From the NCBI GenBank assembly GCA_041745765.1, contig JBGTIH010000191.1, positions 28,563 to 92,562 on the forward strand: a stretch of DNA of 64,000 nt, read 5' to 3'. The position numbers and the translations under genes are program-made. Origin of the DNA: JAHCHG01 sp041745765. GTDB taxonomy: Bacteria; Acidobacteriota; Blastocatellia; Pyrinomonadales; Pyrinomonadaceae. Under the pieces are notes generated by a model. It worked only from the letters and a program-made list of their open reading frames with translations. It searched no databases and was not told where the DNA came from. Below are positions 9,616 through 19,148 of the stretch, one piece after another; position 1 is the stretch's first letter; each line of letters begins with the position of its first letter.

Positions 9616-9876
9616 AAATATAGATTTTCGCTTATTTTACAAGGATTTATCAAGTTCTAAAAAAAAATTTGAAAAATATTTGGAATTTTTTAACCATTAA
9701 GTATTTTAGAAGGCATAAACCAAAACAGGAACTAAATGTTTAAGACATTTATAAGGTTGCATTAACGCAGCATTATTTATAACATTTGTCCAAATTATTT
9801 TTATTTTTTTACTTGTCGCCTTTGTGTGTTAAACAAAGGCGCAAGCTGAATTGTTTTTTTTTGAGGTCATTTGACT

Positions 9877-11595
9877 ATGAGGAGAATTATTTTTTTTACA
9901 TTTCTGCTGATTTTATCGGGAAATTTATTCGTTTTTTCGCAAACAAATCAAAGTGAAATTTCGCAATTGCCGGAAGCAGAACCGTTTAAGATCAGCAAAG
10001 GCAGTTCATTTTCCGCCGGAGTTCCGCGAAGTAATCCGAACAATCCGTTGCAGCCGATAAACGGTTCAAAAAATCAGACGACACAGGATTTCGCAGAAGC
10101 TCTCGAAATAATCAAAAAAAACCATATCAACGGAGAAAAGATTGATTTTAACGAATTGACAAAAAATTCGATTACTTCGATGCTTCGCACTCTTGATCCG
10201 CATTCAAATTATTTTGATTCAAACGATTTTAAAGAACTTCTCAACGATCAAAACAGCGAGTATTACGGTATCGGCGCAACGATTGTAAATTATAAAAAAG
10301 ACGGAAAGTTTGACACATTTATATCTTCAACTTTTCCAGATTCGCCTGCTTTCAAGGCAAATCTGCGGTTTGGCGATAAAATCGTGGCAGTCAACGGCGA
10401 AAATGTTCTGGGTAAATCTTCGGCTTACGTTCGTGATAAAGTTCGCGGACCGAAAGGCTCTGTGGTTCGGCTCGAAATCGAACGCGCCGGAGCGAAAAAA
10501 GTTGAAAATATTGAAATAACAAGAAACCGTGTTCCTCAGCCTTCAATACCGGATGCTTATTTACTGCGTCCCGGAATCGGCTATATTGATCTTTCAAATG
10601 GTTTTAATTACACGACTTTAGACGAATTAACGGTTGCCCTGGAAGATTTGCGCGAACAAGGAATGACTTCATTGATTCTGGATTTGCGCGACAATCCTGG
10701 CGGAATTGTCGAACAAGCTGTGCGTGTTACGGAAAAATTTCTTGATCGCGGTCAAACCGTCGTTTCGCAGCGCGGACGTTTCAGAATTGATAATAGAATT
10801 TGGAAATCGAGAACCCGTACGGCTGAAACTTTACCTTTAGTTGTTTTGGTAAATGAAGGCAGCGCATCGGCTTCAGAAATCGTCGCCGGAGCGTTGCAGG
10901 ATTACGACCGCGCTCTGATTGTCGGAGAAAATACATTCGGCAAAGGTTTGGTGCAAAGTGTTATCAATCTTCCTTACGGATCAGGCTTAACTTTAACAAC
11001 TGCAAGATATTACACACCTTCCGGTCGTTCTATTCAGCGCGATTATTCCGACGGAAATCTTTATGATTATTACAATCACAAAATTGCTTCCAATAACAGC
11101 GATAAAAATAAATCTGCGGCAAAAACCGTGGGCGGTAGAAAAGTTTTCGGCGGAAACGGTATTACGCCCGACGAAACTGTAAAAGCAGACGAGTTAAACG
11201 AAACACAAACCATTTTGCTTGATCCGATTTTCTTTTTCGCCCGCGAAGTTGCTGCCGGACAAATCAAAGGTTTTGAAAATTATAAAATTACAACCCGCAT
11301 AAAATACGGTCAGCGAATCCGTCAGACGGATTTTCCGGTAAATGACGAACTTTTTAATTCTTTCGTAAATTTCACGTTAAACGGAAAAAATTGGAATTTG
11401 ACACCCGAACAAATTAACTCAGAAAAGCAATATATCAAGATGCGTCTGCGCTATAATCTGGCTATCGCCGCATTCGGCAATATCGCGGCAAGCCAAGTTT
11501 TAATTGAAGAAGATAAACAGGTTGAAAAAGCCGTCGAAAATTTGCCGAGAGCGCAACAACTGGCGCGTTCAGCTCGCGGTTTGCAAAAGAAATAA
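9877..11595 (+). CDS. S41 family C-terminal processing peptidase (CtpA-like)
   Basis: A 572-residue exported protease with a signal peptide (LLILSGNLFVFSQ). A helical N-terminal part contains LRTLDPHSNYFD, the usual entry to the family. The PDZ domain runs from about residue 130 to 215 (FGDKIVAVNGE). The catalytic domain shows the nucleophile in GSASASE and the general-base lysine in FGKGLVQS, the Ser/Lys dyad of tail-specific proteases. GAGG at 9863-9866 fits the ATG at 9877 better than the in-frame TTG at 9871. An extra C-terminal helical region of about 150 residues follows. It is a single-gene unit. Confidence 0.9.
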   Translation: MRRIIFFTFLLILSGNLFVFSQTNQSEISQLPEAEPFKISKGSSFSAGVPRSNPNNPLQPINGSKNQTTQDFAEALEIIKKNHINGEKIDFNELTKNSITSMLRTLDPHSNYFDSNDFKELLNDQNSEYYGIGATIVNYKKDGKFDTFISSTFPDSPAFKANLRFGDKIVAVNGENVLGKSSAYVRDKVRGPKGSVVRLEIERAGAKKVENIEITRNRVPQPSIPDAYLLRPGIGYIDLSNGFNYTTLDELTVALEDLREQGMTSLILDLRDNPGGIVEQAVRVTEKFLDRGQTVVSQRGRFRIDNRIWKSRTRTAETLPLVVLVNEGSASASEIVAGALQDYDRALIVGENTFGKGLVQSVINLPYGSGLTLTTARYYTPSGRSIQRDYSDGNLYDYYNHKIASNNSDKNKSAAKTVGGRKVFGGNGITPDETVKADELNETQTILLDPIFFFAREVAAGQIKGFENYKITTRIKYGQRIRQTDFPVNDELFNSFVNFTLNGKNWNLTPEQINSEKQYIKMRLRYNLAIAAFGNIAASQVLIEEDKQVEKAVENLPRAQQLARSARGLQKK

Positions 11596-11633
11596 GTTGG
11601 ATCTTTTTGATAATATAATCAACTTTTAAATCA

Positions 11634-11665
11634 AAAAACCCCGCTGAATATCAAACTCAGCGGGG
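11634..11665 (-). terminator. Rho-independent terminator between converging genes
   Basis: CCCCGCTGA (11639-11647) pairs with TCAGCGGGG (11657-11665). On the minus strand it is followed by TTTTTTGA, so it stops transcription of the nuclease-like gene; on the plus strand there is an A run instead of T. Confidence 0.75.
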
Positions 11666-11834
11666 AAAAAAAGAAACAGGAGGAATCAGAAAAGACTAAA
11701 AGTATCGTTCAATTTCTAAATTTTCAAAAGTTGTTCAACACTCCGTCTATTTTTATTGATGTCTATGTTTTCGGCAAAGTTGCTTTTTTATTTTTATTTT
11801 TTTTTGAGGAAATATTATCTTCTCAATTCAAACC

Positions 11835-12518
11835 TCAATCCTTGGTAATTAACGGAACTTGTTCGCCCCAGAGCGTCGCCGAACTGCTGTTTGCCTGTGA
11901 AACTCCGGTAAATTGAAAAAAAACTGTTTTGCTCAAACTGCACTGCAATCTTCTTTGCCCTTTTGAGTCAATCTTCGGATTCAGAGTTATTTTCGATTTA
12001 ATTTCCGACTTTTCCTCTTTAGCTTTTTTTCTGGCTTTCTCAAAACCGGAGGTTGTTTTTATGGTTTTATCGAGTTCATAAATTTTTTCCGCGCTACGTT
12101 TTTTGCAATGCGGAAGACCTTTGTCTTTTTCGGTTTCATAATCAATAAACAATTCTTTCCAATCATCTTTGCTGATCTTTTTCGTTACAACTTGCACGAT
12201 TTTTTTATTCGCGCCTGATTTGATCCAAAATCCGACGATGAGTAAAAAATCCGATTCAATTTCAAATTGTCTGATCGCATCGCCTAAATTTACCGAAGAA
12301 TTGTATTTACAGGTTTTTATAGAAACCGGAATTCCGTTATAAAACCCTGTAAAAGATTTAAATTCATCCTTAAATGTTCCGCCTTCGATATCCCATTTCG
12401 CGGTATGCGAAGGAATTTTGCGATCTTTCAAAAATGTTTCGACAATCCAATCCTCAAATGCTTTCCCGTGTCCCTGTCTTTCAGTAGTACTTTTAATTTG
12501 AGCCGCGCCCGGATCCAT
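11835..12518 (-). CDS. Putative PD-(D/E)XK nuclease-like protein
   Basis: A 227-residue soluble protein that I do not recognise as a named family. The N-terminal half has the order typical of restriction-like nucleases: a helix with GKAFEDWIVETF, an acidic strand in AKWDIEGGTF, and a strand IPVSIKTCKYN that could supply the E/Q-x-K step, here IKTCK. After DFLLIVGFW comes a lysine-rich C-terminal half. No methyltransferase or other restriction gene is adjacent, so if it is a restriction enzyme it is an orphan. An alternative is a simple DNA-binding or repair nuclease. The catalytic reading is weak. Confidence 0.4.
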   Translation of the reverse strand: MDPGAAQIKSTTERQGHGKAFEDWIVETFLKDRKIPSHTAKWDIEGGTFKDEFKSFTGFYNGIPVSIKTCKYNSSVNLGDAIRQFEIESDFLLIVGFWIKSGANKKIVQVVTKKISKDDWKELFIDYETEKDKGLPHCKKRSAEKIYELDKTIKTTSGFEKARKKAKEEKSEIKSKITLNPKIDSKGQRRLQCSLSKTVFFQFTGVSQANSSSATLWGEQVPLITKD

Positions 12519-12765
12519 ATAAAACTTTCTCCTTTGAATTTTTACTGAATGACGAAGAAGAGTTTTATTTTTTGCAAATTGTAAAAAAAATAAACCGATT
12601 TTAATAAGAAGTAATCATTGCGCAACAGGTCAGAACCGCCTGCGTAAGCGGGTGGATAAAAACTTTATTACCAAAAACGCACAGCTCTATTAGGCTGTTC
12701 AAACAGACTATCAGGCGCATTTTACGCTATTTTCAAATTGCTTTGTTACTTTTGCCGACCTGCTT

Positions 12766-12820
12766 AAATCTGAAATCTGAAATCTGAAATCTGAAGTCTG
12801 AAGTCTGAAGTCTAAAATCT
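12766..12820. repeat. Heptamer tandem repeat (AAATCTG/AAGTCTG)
   Basis: Eight 7-nt units in perfect phase: four AAATCTG, two AAGTCTG, then AAGTCTA and AAATCT. The last unit supplies the stop codon of the minus-strand propeller gene. The rest of the spacer 12519-12765 has no gene; it holds a small hairpin around 12630-12650 (CCGCCTGCGTAAGCGGGTGG). Confidence 0.85.
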
Positions 12821-13790
12821 ATCTTTCATATTTCAAAATAGTACCGCTTGCGCCGACTGCAAAACCGTATCTTTTCGCCATAAAAAGCCCGTATAAAGAG
12901 TTTTCGGTTCTGCTTTCCTGTTTAACCCAGGTTCTGCCATTGTCTGAAGTTCGCAAAACCGCGCCTTTATGTCCGACAATCCAGCCTTCTTTATCACTTG
13001 CAAAATTGACTCTCAGAAAAGTACTCGGAAAGCTTGTTTTGACAACTTCCCAAAGTTCGCCGCTGCTTTCGGTTCGCAAAATCGTTCCGTCTGCGCCGAC
13101 CGCAAAACCGTTGTTTGAATCCCGGAAATCTACATTATAAAGAGCTTTTCTTGTCTTCGAATTTTGAATTTGCCAATTCAATCCGCCGTCATTTGTTATT
13201 AAAATCAATCCTAAATCGCCGACGATCCAACCTCTGTTACTGTTTGCAAAATCAAGATGATAGAGTTCGTTTTTTGACGGAACGTTTATTCGCGACCAGC
13301 TTTTGCCGCCGTTATCGGTTCGCATCCCGAGCGAATCAACGACTCTGTCGCTTTGATTTAAGACCGAACCGACAATAATTCCGCGATTTTTATCAGCAAA
13401 CCGAACACTCAAAAATTCCGGTGTTCCGTCTTTGAAATCGGCTTGATTAAAAATAATTTCTTCTTTCCAGCTTTTTCCGCCGTCATCTGTAATAAACAAT
13501 TTTTTACCGGCAACAACGTATCCTTCCCGACTGTTGCGAAAATAGATTTCGTTAATATTTTCCGTAGTATAAACAAATTGCTTTTGCCAGGTTTTCCCGC
13601 CGTCGGTAGTAAAAATGAAATGTCCGTTGTCTCCGGCGACAAAACCGCGTTTTGAATCGGTAAAATAAACTGATATAAAGTCATCTTCGCCGCCGGTTTT
13701 CAAAACCGACCAGCCACTCTGTGCGTAAAAATATTGAATCGAAAAGAGCGATATTAAACAGAAAAATATTACGTTTTTGAAATTAAACAC
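12819..13790 (-). CDS. Secreted Ycf48/HCF136-like beta-propeller protein
   Basis: A 323-residue protein with a signal peptide (FFCLISLFSIQYFYAQ). Six to seven repeats of about 43 residues follow, each with a glycine-rich strand and a TxDGGxxW turn: TTDGGKTWQ, TDDGGKSWK, RTDNGGKSWS, TNDGGLNWQ, TSDNGRTWV. This is the BNR-type propeller of Ycf48-like proteins, which in phototrophs helps photosystem II assembly but in heterotrophs is a secreted protein of unknown role. The start is GTG at 13790, with GGAGG at 13798-13802 placed 7 nt upstream. Confidence 0.8.
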   Translation of the reverse strand: MFNFKNVIFFCLISLFSIQYFYAQSGWSVLKTGGEDDFISVYFTDSKRGFVAGDNGHFIFTTDGGKTWQKQFVYTTENINEIYFRNSREGYVVAGKKLFITDDGGKSWKEEIIFNQADFKDGTPEFLSVRFADKNRGIIVGSVLNQSDRVVDSLGMRTDNGGKSWSRINVPSKNELYHLDFANSNRGWIVGDLGLILITNDGGLNWQIQNSKTRKALYNVDFRDSNNGFAVGADGTILRTESSGELWEVVKTSFPSTFLRVNFASDKEGWIVGHKGAVLRTSDNGRTWVKQESRTENSLYGLFMAKRYGFAVGASGTILKYER

Positions 13791-13917
13791 TTATCAACCT
13801 CCGATGTTTTTGATTATAAAAAAAGGTGAATTTAACCGATAAATTAAATTATTTCCGATTAAATGTCACCTTTTCAGACGTGAAGATTCGGCGAATTTGC
13901 CGCTAATTCTTGTTTTG

Positions 13918-16197
13918 CTAAGATTTAACAATTCGATAAACTTTTCCCTTCCAAACAACGACAATCTGTTCACCGAGCGCGAAATATTGCGCCAACTCTT
14001 TTTCTTTAGTGAGCAGATCGAAAAATTCGTTGCTTCCGAATTCGAGTTTAATTTCCGGCAGTTTGGCATCTTCTTTAAAGTCCGTGTCAATCCAATTCCC
14101 GTCGGAATTATAGAAATTTTTATTTCCGACAAATTGATTGCTGATCGAATTTTGAACAAAGATTTGGTCTTCTGCAGCGGTTACTTCGACAGAATTTGCA
14201 ATAGTATTTGACTGCATCGAATTTTGCTGCCGGCTCATCTGCACCGCATCGCGCCCCGAATCTTTTCGCAAACTACCGCTTCCGCCGAAAATCCCTCTTG
14301 AAGAAGGCGGCAGTGCGCCGATATTTGCTTGACTGAGCGTTACATTTTGGACGCTTCCGTCGGTTGCTAGATACGAAGTAAAAGGCGTAACGATGCCGTA
14401 TTTCGTGCCCAATTCGATAATTTCGTCCTTTAATTCTTTGTTTTCACCGTTTGCGCGGACTTGTTCGACAAGCCAACCGACGCGGCGCGAAGCCCACAAA
14501 CGCGGGAGAAAATCATTGGTCGTTGACCTTTTGGGAAAATCTAAATTTGAATAATTAAACGAGCGGTTTTCCCTTCCGGCTTTGCCCGAAAGTCTGATTG
14601 TCGCATTATTTAAATCATTCTCGTTTTTGTAGCGACCAAGCATAACAATTTGCGTTCCTTTGAAAACATCGGTCAATTGGCGCGGATACATTAAATCGCT
14701 TTTGATGCTGCCGAAATCAATTGTCAAATCCGTCAAAACAGGCGAATTTACACGCGTGAAGAAATTTGAAACTTTGATTTCCAGATTTTCCTTCGGTTCG
14801 ATATATTCGGCGAGTCCTTTATTAGCGGTCGCTAATTTATCGAGCAGGCGCGTATTGACATCATAACCGACACCGAACGGAAAAAGACGCAGATTTTCGA
14901 CTTTGATCAGTTTGGCATTTTCGATAATTTTATCAACGTCGGACTCGCCGACCGTCGGCAAACCGTCGGTTAAAAAGACGAGCATTTTCGCGCGGTCAGA
15001 TTTATCGAATTGTATCAAAGCCGCTTTGAGCGCGTCATTTATATTCGTGCCGCCGGTCGGTCTGAGTTTTTCGACAAATTCAACGCCTTTCGAGATTCCC
15101 GTCCGGTCGGCTTTGATCAAACCGCTTTCCATCAGATGTTCTTCTCCGGCGAAATTTATCACATTGAAACGGTCGCCGTCATTTAAACCTCTGATTCCAA
15201 AGAGCAAAGCCGCGCGCGCTTTGTCCATTTTTCCCTCATCAGCCATCGAACCCGATGTATCGAGTACAAAAACGATGTCTTTATTGACGATTTCCCTGTC
15301 GGTTACAGCATCGCGCGGCGAAAGCATCAGCAGAAAATAACCGTCTTTTCCCGGTTCGCGGTAAGTCAAAAGCGACATTCCGAAATCGTTGTTCGTTACG
15401 CCGTAAAACAGTTGAAAATCCGAATCGTTGCCGGTCGTTTCAAATGAAATCGAGGCTTTTTTCTCGCCTGCGTAATTCGTTTCAATCGAATGCGTCGGCG
15501 AATAGATATTCCGCAGGGCTTCTTTTCCGACAATTTCGATTTTTCCCGAAACCGTGCCGAATTGCTGATTCGGATTCGGTCGGCTCGAACTGTTCATTTC
15601 CCGAACCGGAAAATTGCGCCAGACGTTTCTGCCCGTGCCGAGCGGATAACGATAAGCGACCGTTCCCGAATCAGCCTTTAAAACTTCTGTATAAATGAGT
15701 TCGAGCTTTTTATCGGAATTCGGTGGAATCGGAAAGATCGAAGCTTGCAGCAGATCTTTTCCGGCATATTCCAAAAGACCCGGATCGCGCTGGCGACGGA
15801 CGATCTCGTCGTAAATTCGCCGCGCTTCTTCACGATTGCGAACTTCGCCGACCAGTTTTTTGCCGTTTTCCCAGATCGCAAATTCGACAATCGAAGCCGT
15901 TTCGGGAATTGGGAAAAAATAAGTTCCTTCCAGAGTGTACGGAGTATCGTTGCGAAAAACCTGCTCGACGTGCGTTCGCGCCATCTGATTTTCGATTTTC
16001 GTATCAAATTTTATTGATTTTACCGGCAGAGCATTAGGAAGCTGCGGCGGCGGCAAAGGGCGCGGCGGACGAGGCGGCGGACACGGGCGTATGTCGCAGA
16101 TTATCGGAATAATTACGCCCTGAGCGTTCACGGAAACAGCCGAAAAAAAGGCGGCAAACATCAGACTTAAAAAGCCGAGTGATTTTAAAAACTTCAT
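13918..16197 (-). CDS. VIT and von Willebrand factor A domain protein
   Basis: A 759-residue exported protein. The start at 16197 has GGAG (16204-16207) 6 nt upstream and leads straight into a signal peptide (FAAFFSAVSVNAQ); an in-frame ATG 12 nt upstream is less likely. A proline-rich stretch (CPPPRPPRPLPPP) is followed by a VIT domain (about 45-170: VEQVFRNDTPYTLEGTYFFP). The vWA domain begins at VFVLDTSGSMADEG, an intact DxSxS metal-binding site. The C-terminal part contains a second conserved block with GTKYGIVTPFTSYLA, typical of inter-alpha-trypsin-inhibitor-like bacterial proteins. No sortase or anchor motif is seen. Probably a periplasmic or surface binding protein. Confidence 0.85.
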   Translation of the reverse strand: MKFLKSLGFLSLMFAAFFSAVSVNAQGVIIPIICDIRPCPPPRPPRPLPPPQLPNALPVKSIKFDTKIENQMARTHVEQVFRNDTPYTLEGTYFFPIPETASIVEFAIWENGKKLVGEVRNREEARRIYDEIVRRQRDPGLLEYAGKDLLQASIFPIPPNSDKKLELIYTEVLKADSGTVAYRYPLGTGRNVWRNFPVREMNSSSRPNPNQQFGTVSGKIEIVGKEALRNIYSPTHSIETNYAGEKKASISFETTGNDSDFQLFYGVTNNDFGMSLLTYREPGKDGYFLLMLSPRDAVTDREIVNKDIVFVLDTSGSMADEGKMDKARAALLFGIRGLNDGDRFNVINFAGEEHLMESGLIKADRTGISKGVEFVEKLRPTGGTNINDALKAALIQFDKSDRAKMLVFLTDGLPTVGESDVDKIIENAKLIKVENLRLFPFGVGYDVNTRLLDKLATANKGLAEYIEPKENLEIKVSNFFTRVNSPVLTDLTIDFGSIKSDLMYPRQLTDVFKGTQIVMLGRYKNENDLNNATIRLSGKAGRENRSFNYSNLDFPKRSTTNDFLPRLWASRRVGWLVEQVRANGENKELKDEIIELGTKYGIVTPFTSYLATDGSVQNVTLSQANIGALPPSSRGIFGGSGSLRKDSGRDAVQMSRQQNSMQSNTIANSVEVTAAEDQIFVQNSISNQFVGNKNFYNSDGNWIDTDFKEDAKLPEIKLEFGSNEFFDLLTKEKELAQYFALGEQIVVVWKGKVYRIVKS

Positions 16198-16295
16198 ATT
16201 TTTCTCCATTGCAATGACTTAAAAGCGCGGTGAACATTTTCGAATTTACGCTTTCTATGACGATACAAGGAACGAAAGCGGTTGCATCAGCTTGC

Positions 16296-16343
16296 AAAAA
16301 AAAGCCCGATTCTTTACATTTTGAAAGAATAGAGCTTTTTTTT
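16296..16343 (-). terminator. Rho-independent terminator
   Basis: AAAAAAAGCC...ATTCTTT pairs with AAAGAAT...GCTTTTTTT around a short loop. It lies 20 nt past the stop of the cysteine-rich protein gene and ends in eight T on the minus strand. Confidence 0.75.
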
Positions 16344-16362
16344 AGTGTTAAAAATCTTCAGA

Positions 16363-17073
16363 CTATTTAATCCGCCATAAAGCTGAAGTAAGTTTTTTAG
16401 TTTCATCTGCTTTTGTTACATTTGTAGCTTCTTCAGTTATCAAATCAATTTCTAATGAAAATAAAGAAACATCTTTTGCAGAAGCATCATATTGATTAAG
16501 TCGTAGGATATATTTATTTTCAACAGGTAAATCTTCAAGATAAAAATCATAAACTACCGGAGAAACATTTCTGGTAAATGATTCACTTACTTTAACCTTT
16601 AGACCATTGAGATAATCATAACTTTCTAACGGGGACACTAAATGATTTTCCACATCTTCTATTGTCAGATCTATTTTGGCAACATTAATTTTTCCTTCAT
16701 TATATGAAAGCGGTGGTAGATTTCTTATGCTGATAAGAGCGATTGCAGCGTGTGGATTGATTGTTCCGATTTCTTTTATTATATCGTTACTTATGTAAAT
16801 AGAGGTTTTATTACCTTTAGTTAATTTACATGGTTCAGATTTTGATAAAGTTTCAGGACAATCATTTCCTTGACAGCCAACACATGGACTAATATACGTG
16901 CAAGTTATTCCATCAATTGAGCAGGCTTCTCCGCCTTGCTGACCATTTGTGCAAATCCAACCCGGAGGAGCCGGCGTACATACTACACATTGAGCATTTA
17001 TATTTTGATAAAAAATTCCATACGAAAGAACAATCACTAATAACCACAGAAAATTTCTTTTAATTTTTTTCAT
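16363..17073 (-). CDS. Exported cysteine-rich hypothetical protein
   Basis: A 236-residue protein of no family I recognise. The frame opens at 17118, but AAGGAG at 17083-17088 lies 9 nt before the ATG at 17073, which starts a basic N-terminus and signal peptide (LWLLVIVLSYGIFYQ). The next 60 residues hold about ten cysteines (CVVCTP, CTNGQQGGEAC, CTYISPCVGCQGNDC), suggesting disulfides in the periplasm. The rest is beta-rich and has a lower GC content than the neighbouring genes, which may mean recent acquisition. Confidence 0.6.
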   Translation of the reverse strand: MKKIKRNFLWLLVIVLSYGIFYQNINAQCVVCTPAPPGWICTNGQQGGEACSIDGITCTYISPCVGCQGNDCPETLSKSEPCKLTKGNKTSIYISNDIIKEIGTINPHAAIALISIRNLPPLSYNEGKINVAKIDLTIEDVENHLVSPLESYDYLNGLKVKVSESFTRNVSPVVYDFYLEDLPVENKYILRLNQYDASAKDVSLFSLEIDLITEEATNVTKADETKKLTSALWRIK

Positions 17074-17363
17074 TTGTATTTTCTCCTTAAATGTAAAGAT
17101 TAGTTGCTGTTTTCTCATTACGCGAGATAATCATCCGACAAATTGCTTAAAAACATCTAGGTTTTGGGAATTTTTAAGCAATTTTAATTGTTTTATTATC
17201 AGTAAAAATAGCAAGGAATATCTTTAATGTCAAATATTTTTTTTGCAGTTTGATATAGAAAATGCTAATATGATTTCATTCATTTGTTCACCTCTTTCAG
17301 AGAATTTGCACTAATTCTTTGTGGAACAATTTAAACTAATGCCTTGTTTGGAGAATTTAAGTT

Positions 17364-19148
17364 ATGAAGTATTTAGTTATTTGTCTATTTTCTCTTTTAG
17401 TTACATCCAATACTTTCACACAAACACAATCAACCAAAGAAGTTAAGCAATGCGATGCGCGAATGGCGCGGCAGCTTGTCGAACGGCAGGCGATTGAAAG
17501 CAAATCCGTTTCCGAATCCGATAAAAGAATAAATATACTGATTCGCGTCGCCGAATATCTCTGGGAAAAAGAATCGGATTCGGCACGAAACTATTTTGCC
17601 GAAGCCTTTAAGGTCGCGCAGGAAAGATTTAAGGAAAAAGGCATCGTCAACACTTCGACCGTCAAATTTTACTATCAAGCCGAGCCGGATTATCGTTTCT
17701 CGGTCATTCGGGCGGTTGCCAAACACGATGCGGAATGGGCGCGGAAATTAACCGAAGAAGTGTTGAAAAGTTATGATGAAGACAAGGAAAAAGACAAACG
17801 CGATCCATTTCAAAAAGATCAGGAAATATCACAATCTCTGCGCTTAGCCGTAACGCTTTTCGATACAAATCAAGCGGCGGCGATTCAAGTTTTTCGGCGT
17901 TTGATGAATTATCCGATTGTCGGCGATTGGTTTTGGGTTTTATATCAAATTTACGGAAAAAATCCGCAAATTGCCGAACAACTTTATGCCGAATTGCTAG
18001 CTAAACAAACACAAGCGCCGATCAATCGTCTTTTGACGCTTTCGGCTTTTCCCTTCGGTCGCAATCAAACTATTCAGGTAAATGTTTTTTCCAGCGGAAC
18101 AAGCGCACCGGCGAATTTTACTCCGAATGTGAATCTGCAAAGACAATTTTTGACCGTTTTGCTGAATCGGATAATTGCTCTGACACCTGAAAATTTATAT
18201 CCGACTGAAACTCAAATGATTTCCGAAGCCGGTTACGCGTTGGCGGCTTTGAATCAATTAGCTTCGCTCATCGCACAAAATTTACCCGAAATGAATAGCG
18301 ACATAGCGCGTGCCAGACAACACGCCACCGCTTTGCTTGATGAAAAAACTCAAAAAGCTTTGGATTTCAACAAAGATTTTCAGGAAAGATCGGTTAAAAA
18401 TTTTGCTGATCGCGTCAATGATTTGGAAGTAGCCGATGCCAAAGGAACTTTGACCGATTATGCTATTGTCCAATTAATTCTTTATGCTAAAACGGAAGAA
18501 GAATTGAAATTGATTGAACCTTGGCTGGATAAAATCAAGGAAAATTCCGTGCGCGAAAAAAGCGTTAATTTCTTTTATTTTCAAAGTTCGAAAATCGCTC
18601 TTAAAGAAAAAAGATTAACCGATGCCCGAAGATTTGCCGACCGCGTTCCGCAGATCGAACACCGCGCTGTTTTATATTTCGATATTGCCGACGAAAAGCT
18701 GAAAGAACCTCTGACCAAATTTGAAACACTTGAAATTTTAACCGAAGTTTTCATAACGGCGGAAAAAGCTCCCGACACGGTTGAAAAAGCGCAGGTTTTG
18801 CTCGGCGTGGCGTTTATGTTTGAAAAAATTGATCGTTTCAATTCGGTCAACGCACTCGGAAAAGCGATTCAAACGGCAAACAAACTCGAAAATCCGAATC
18901 TTTTTACCAGTTTTGTCCAACAGCAAATCGTCGGTGAAAAGTTCGGAGTTTTTTCAGGCTATTCCGTTCCGGGATTTGATCTGAACAGAACCTTTGATCA
19001 AATCAGCCGCGAAGATTTTCAGAATGCGATCTCGCAAGCCGAAGGTTTTTCCGACAGATATTTACGAACTCTGGCAATTTTGGCGAGCGTTAAAGATTGC
19101 GAAAAAATTGATCCCGATAAAATCGTCGAATCGCCGAAAGAACTCTAA
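17364..19148 (+). CDS. Secreted helical-repeat hypothetical protein
   Basis: A 594-residue protein with a signal peptide (VICLFSLLVTSNTFTQ). The mature chain is helical throughout, with repeating AxxxF...A pairs like those of HEAT or TPR solenoids (ARNYFAEAFKVAQERFKEK, ARRFADRVPQIEHRA). No catalytic motif is visible. Its stop codon overlaps the stop of the converging minus-strand gene by 4 nt (CTAA), so no terminator separates them. Function unknown; a protein-protein scaffold is a guess from the fold. Confidence 0.6.
   Translation: MKYLVICLFSLLVTSNTFTQTQSTKEVKQCDARMARQLVERQAIESKSVSESDKRINILIRVAEYLWEKESDSARNYFAEAFKVAQERFKEKGIVNTSTVKFYYQAEPDYRFSVIRAVAKHDAEWARKLTEEVLKSYDEDKEKDKRDPFQKDQEISQSLRLAVTLFDTNQAAAIQVFRRLMNYPIVGDWFWVLYQIYGKNPQIAEQLYAELLAKQTQAPINRLLTLSAFPFGRNQTIQVNVFSSGTSAPANFTPNVNLQRQFLTVLLNRIIALTPENLYPTETQMISEAGYALAALNQLASLIAQNLPEMNSDIARARQHATALLDEKTQKALDFNKDFQERSVKNFADRVNDLEVADAKGTLTDYAIVQLILYAKTEEELKLIEPWLDKIKENSVREKSVNFFYFQSSKIALKEKRLTDARRFADRVPQIEHRAVLYFDIADEKLKEPLTKFETLEILTEVFITAEKAPDTVEKAQVLLGVAFMFEKIDRFNSVNALGKAIQTANKLENPNLFTSFVQQQIVGEKFGVFSGYSVPGFDLNRTFDQISREDFQNAISQAEGFSDRYLRTLAILASVKDCEKIDPDKIVESPKEL

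Noticed and set aside
12766..12820. Heptamer repeats considered as a CRISPR array
   Set aside because: Units are 7 nt with no spacers and no cas genes anywhere in the window.
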